DNA from: Funneliformis mosseae
Lineage: Eukaryota > Glomeromycota > Glomeromycetes > Glomerales > Glomeraceae
Assembly: GCA_910592005.1 (NCBI GenBank)
Contig: CAJVPP010000405.1
Span: forward strand, 1-33,428
Direction of reading: 5' to 3'
Length of the DNA: 33,428 nt
Every line of letters starts with the position of its first letter. Position 1 is the first letter of the stretch. The notes beneath the pieces are model-generated. The model did no database searches. It had not been told where the DNA came from and saw nothing but the letters and a program-made list of their open reading frames with translations. Shown piece by piece: positions 32,232 through 33,428 of this stretch. The translations under genes and the position numbers were made by a program.

Positions 32232-32481
32232 CTTACCGTTTTACCGACAATCATTTAACTGACAATAATTTGGACACTTGGATTAACGACTATCATTTTT
32301 ACCGACATGGTTATTTCACCGACAAATAACAAAATTTTTTAAATTTATATTTTTTATTCGGTAAAATGATTTTCGGTTAATTAAACCAAACCCTAAAATT
32401 TTAATTAGCACAACATTTTACCCTAACGCATTGTCATCCTAACGATATGTTACCCTAACGACGTTATCCTAACAATATGTT
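32232..32481. repeat. Array of short diverged motifs (accgacaa / ccctaacga)
   Basis: Four units of a(c/t)(c/t)gaca(a/t) with ttt spacers occur at 32232-32335. An inverted, related pair follows (attcggtaaaatgattttcg, about 32357). Four units of (c)cctaac(g/a)(a/c) with atgtt or similar spacers fill 32420-32481. The structure looks like degenerate terminal repeats of a mobile element or a satellite fragment. Confidence 0.65.
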
Positions 32482-33048
32482 GAAAATAAACGAATTTAGC
32501 GAAAGCAATTTATGGACTGAAATTTTGTCTCTTTGGGTAAAACTATATTAAATGTACGATATATCTTGCGTTACTTTAGATGCTATTTCTTACTAGAAAA
32601 ATCATTCGTGATTTGCTATTATTGTCTCTATTTATTTATATTCTTTTCAACGTTTAATTTCAACATCATATGAATACTTGTTCTCCTTCATTAAACTATA
32701 AATTCAAGATAAAAACATGGGTTGGATAGTATGCCAACATATGGGAATCATGGATGCTCCAACATTCCTTATATTAAAAGAATATTTAAACTAATAAATT
32801 TTATTGGAAAAATTTAGGCAAAAGAAACTGTTGTAGCCCAAATGCGTTGATCTCCGAAATGCGCATTTCAGACAAAGCAATAATCACAATATTTATAACA
32901 AAAAGCTGTATTTATAAATATAAAAATAATATAAATTAGTAAAATTATTCAAATAAATTCTATCTTAATGCTATTTTATAGTATAAAAATAATATAAAAG
33001 ATTAAAATTAATACTTTCTAATAAGCTAAATATATTACTATTAATGGT
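32482..33048. other. AT-rich spacer
   Basis: No gene, repeat or RNA recognised. Confidence 0.45.
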
Positions 33049-33108
33049 CTGTCAACCGATCGGTCAGTCAAAGGCCTTTGACCTACCGCTGACCACCCAT
33101 TACTATTG
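33049..33108. repeat. GC-richer palindrome around gtcaaaggcctttgac
   Basis: The 16-bp perfect palindrome gtcaaaggcctttgac at about 33067-33082 is enclosed by ggtcag on the left and ctgacc on the right. Nearby aaccgatcggt is also nearly symmetrical. It could form a cruciform or be a transposon terminus. Confidence 0.7.
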
Positions 33109-33172
33109 AGTGTTGAAGCCGTGATCCCGTGACTGCGCTAAAAATAAGTCATGTGATCCAAATGATCGACAT

Positions 33173-33218
33173 AGTTGACGAAGTTGACAAAGTTGCTAAA
33201 GTTGTCAACGTTGATCAA
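33173..33218 (+). repeat. 9-bp tandem repeat, about five units
   Basis: Successive units are gttgacgaa, gttgacaaa, gttgctaaa, gttgtcaac and gttgatcaa. It is a diverged minisatellite; no ORF around it is supported. Confidence 0.8.
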
Positions 33219-33300
33219 GTGGACATATTAGGTAAATGAATTATATTTATTATATTTATTAATTATATCTTATATATTATATATATTATATTTATCATAG

Positions 33301-33428
33301 TTATATTATTTATTCTCTTTATTATATTTGTTATAGTTGATTTTATATTACTTTATTTTATATAAATATCTTGTATTTTCCCTTGAGTTGAAAAGTAACT
33401 CAAGTTAAGGTTTTAGGATAAACCAAGA
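33301..33428 (+). repeat. Dispersed repeat, copy 2 (cut by window edge)
   Basis: Same orientation and landmark order as 13277-13410. It contains a perfect 8-bp inverted pair, cttgagtt (33382-33389) and aactcaag (33397-33404), around a 7-base loop; in copy 1 the second arm is changed to aacttaag by one transition. Confidence 0.75.

Overview
The window is very AT-rich eukaryotic DNA crowded with decayed mobile elements. Sparse coding, long A/T runs, broken hAT, pogo and Polinton-like genes, and intact coiled-coil plus LRR genes suggest an arbuscular mycorrhizal (Glomeromycotina, Rhizophagus-like) fungal genome. This is an inference from general character, not a database match; another AT-rich fungus or protist is possible. 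No tRNA, rRNA or CRISPR array was recognised.

Layout. 1-865 (minus): a broken hAT transposase with a BED finger. About 1141-13235: a decayed Polinton/Maverick-like element. In order it holds the C-terminal thumb of a family B DNA polymerase (+), a coiled-coil protein with a membrane segment (-), a small HTH-like protein (+), a long coiled-coil / gag-like / zinc-knuckle / retropepsin-like protein (-), an rve integrase (+), a zinc-ribbon endonuclease-like module (+), an A32-like packaging ATPase (+), a second coiled-coil protein (-), and, beyond a nested pogo transposon (10715-12682), an unidentified ORF (+). All are dead: each carries in-frame stops and most carry frameshifts. The stops fall mainly where Gln or Trp (sometimes Arg) is expected, and key catalytic residues are lost by G-to-A or C-to-T changes. 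That points to cytosine deamination or RIP-like mutation rather than an altered genetic code. If the element once worked, integrase, polymerase and ATPase would supply integration, self-replication and packaging, with the gag/protease-like protein as a candidate particle component.

13979-20299: two full-length copies of one roughly 0.7 kb hAT-type MITE in opposite orientation, each with its own 8-bp target duplication, flanking an extremely AT-rich block with coding remnants. 20300-33428: two intact, recently duplicated genes on the minus strand (21184-22479 and 27762-29000) encode a coiled coil followed by 20-residue YopM/IpaH-like LRRs, and they share upstream sequence. A 0.7-kb inverted repeat pair (24043-24811 and 30556-31222) surrounds the second gene; one arm carries a 104-bp MITE whose empty site is preserved in the other. 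The last kilobase holds short-motif arrays, a palindrome and a copy of a dispersed repeat also present at 13277.

The LRR genes are the only confidently intact protein genes. Alignments here were made by eye and domain names come from motif recognition.
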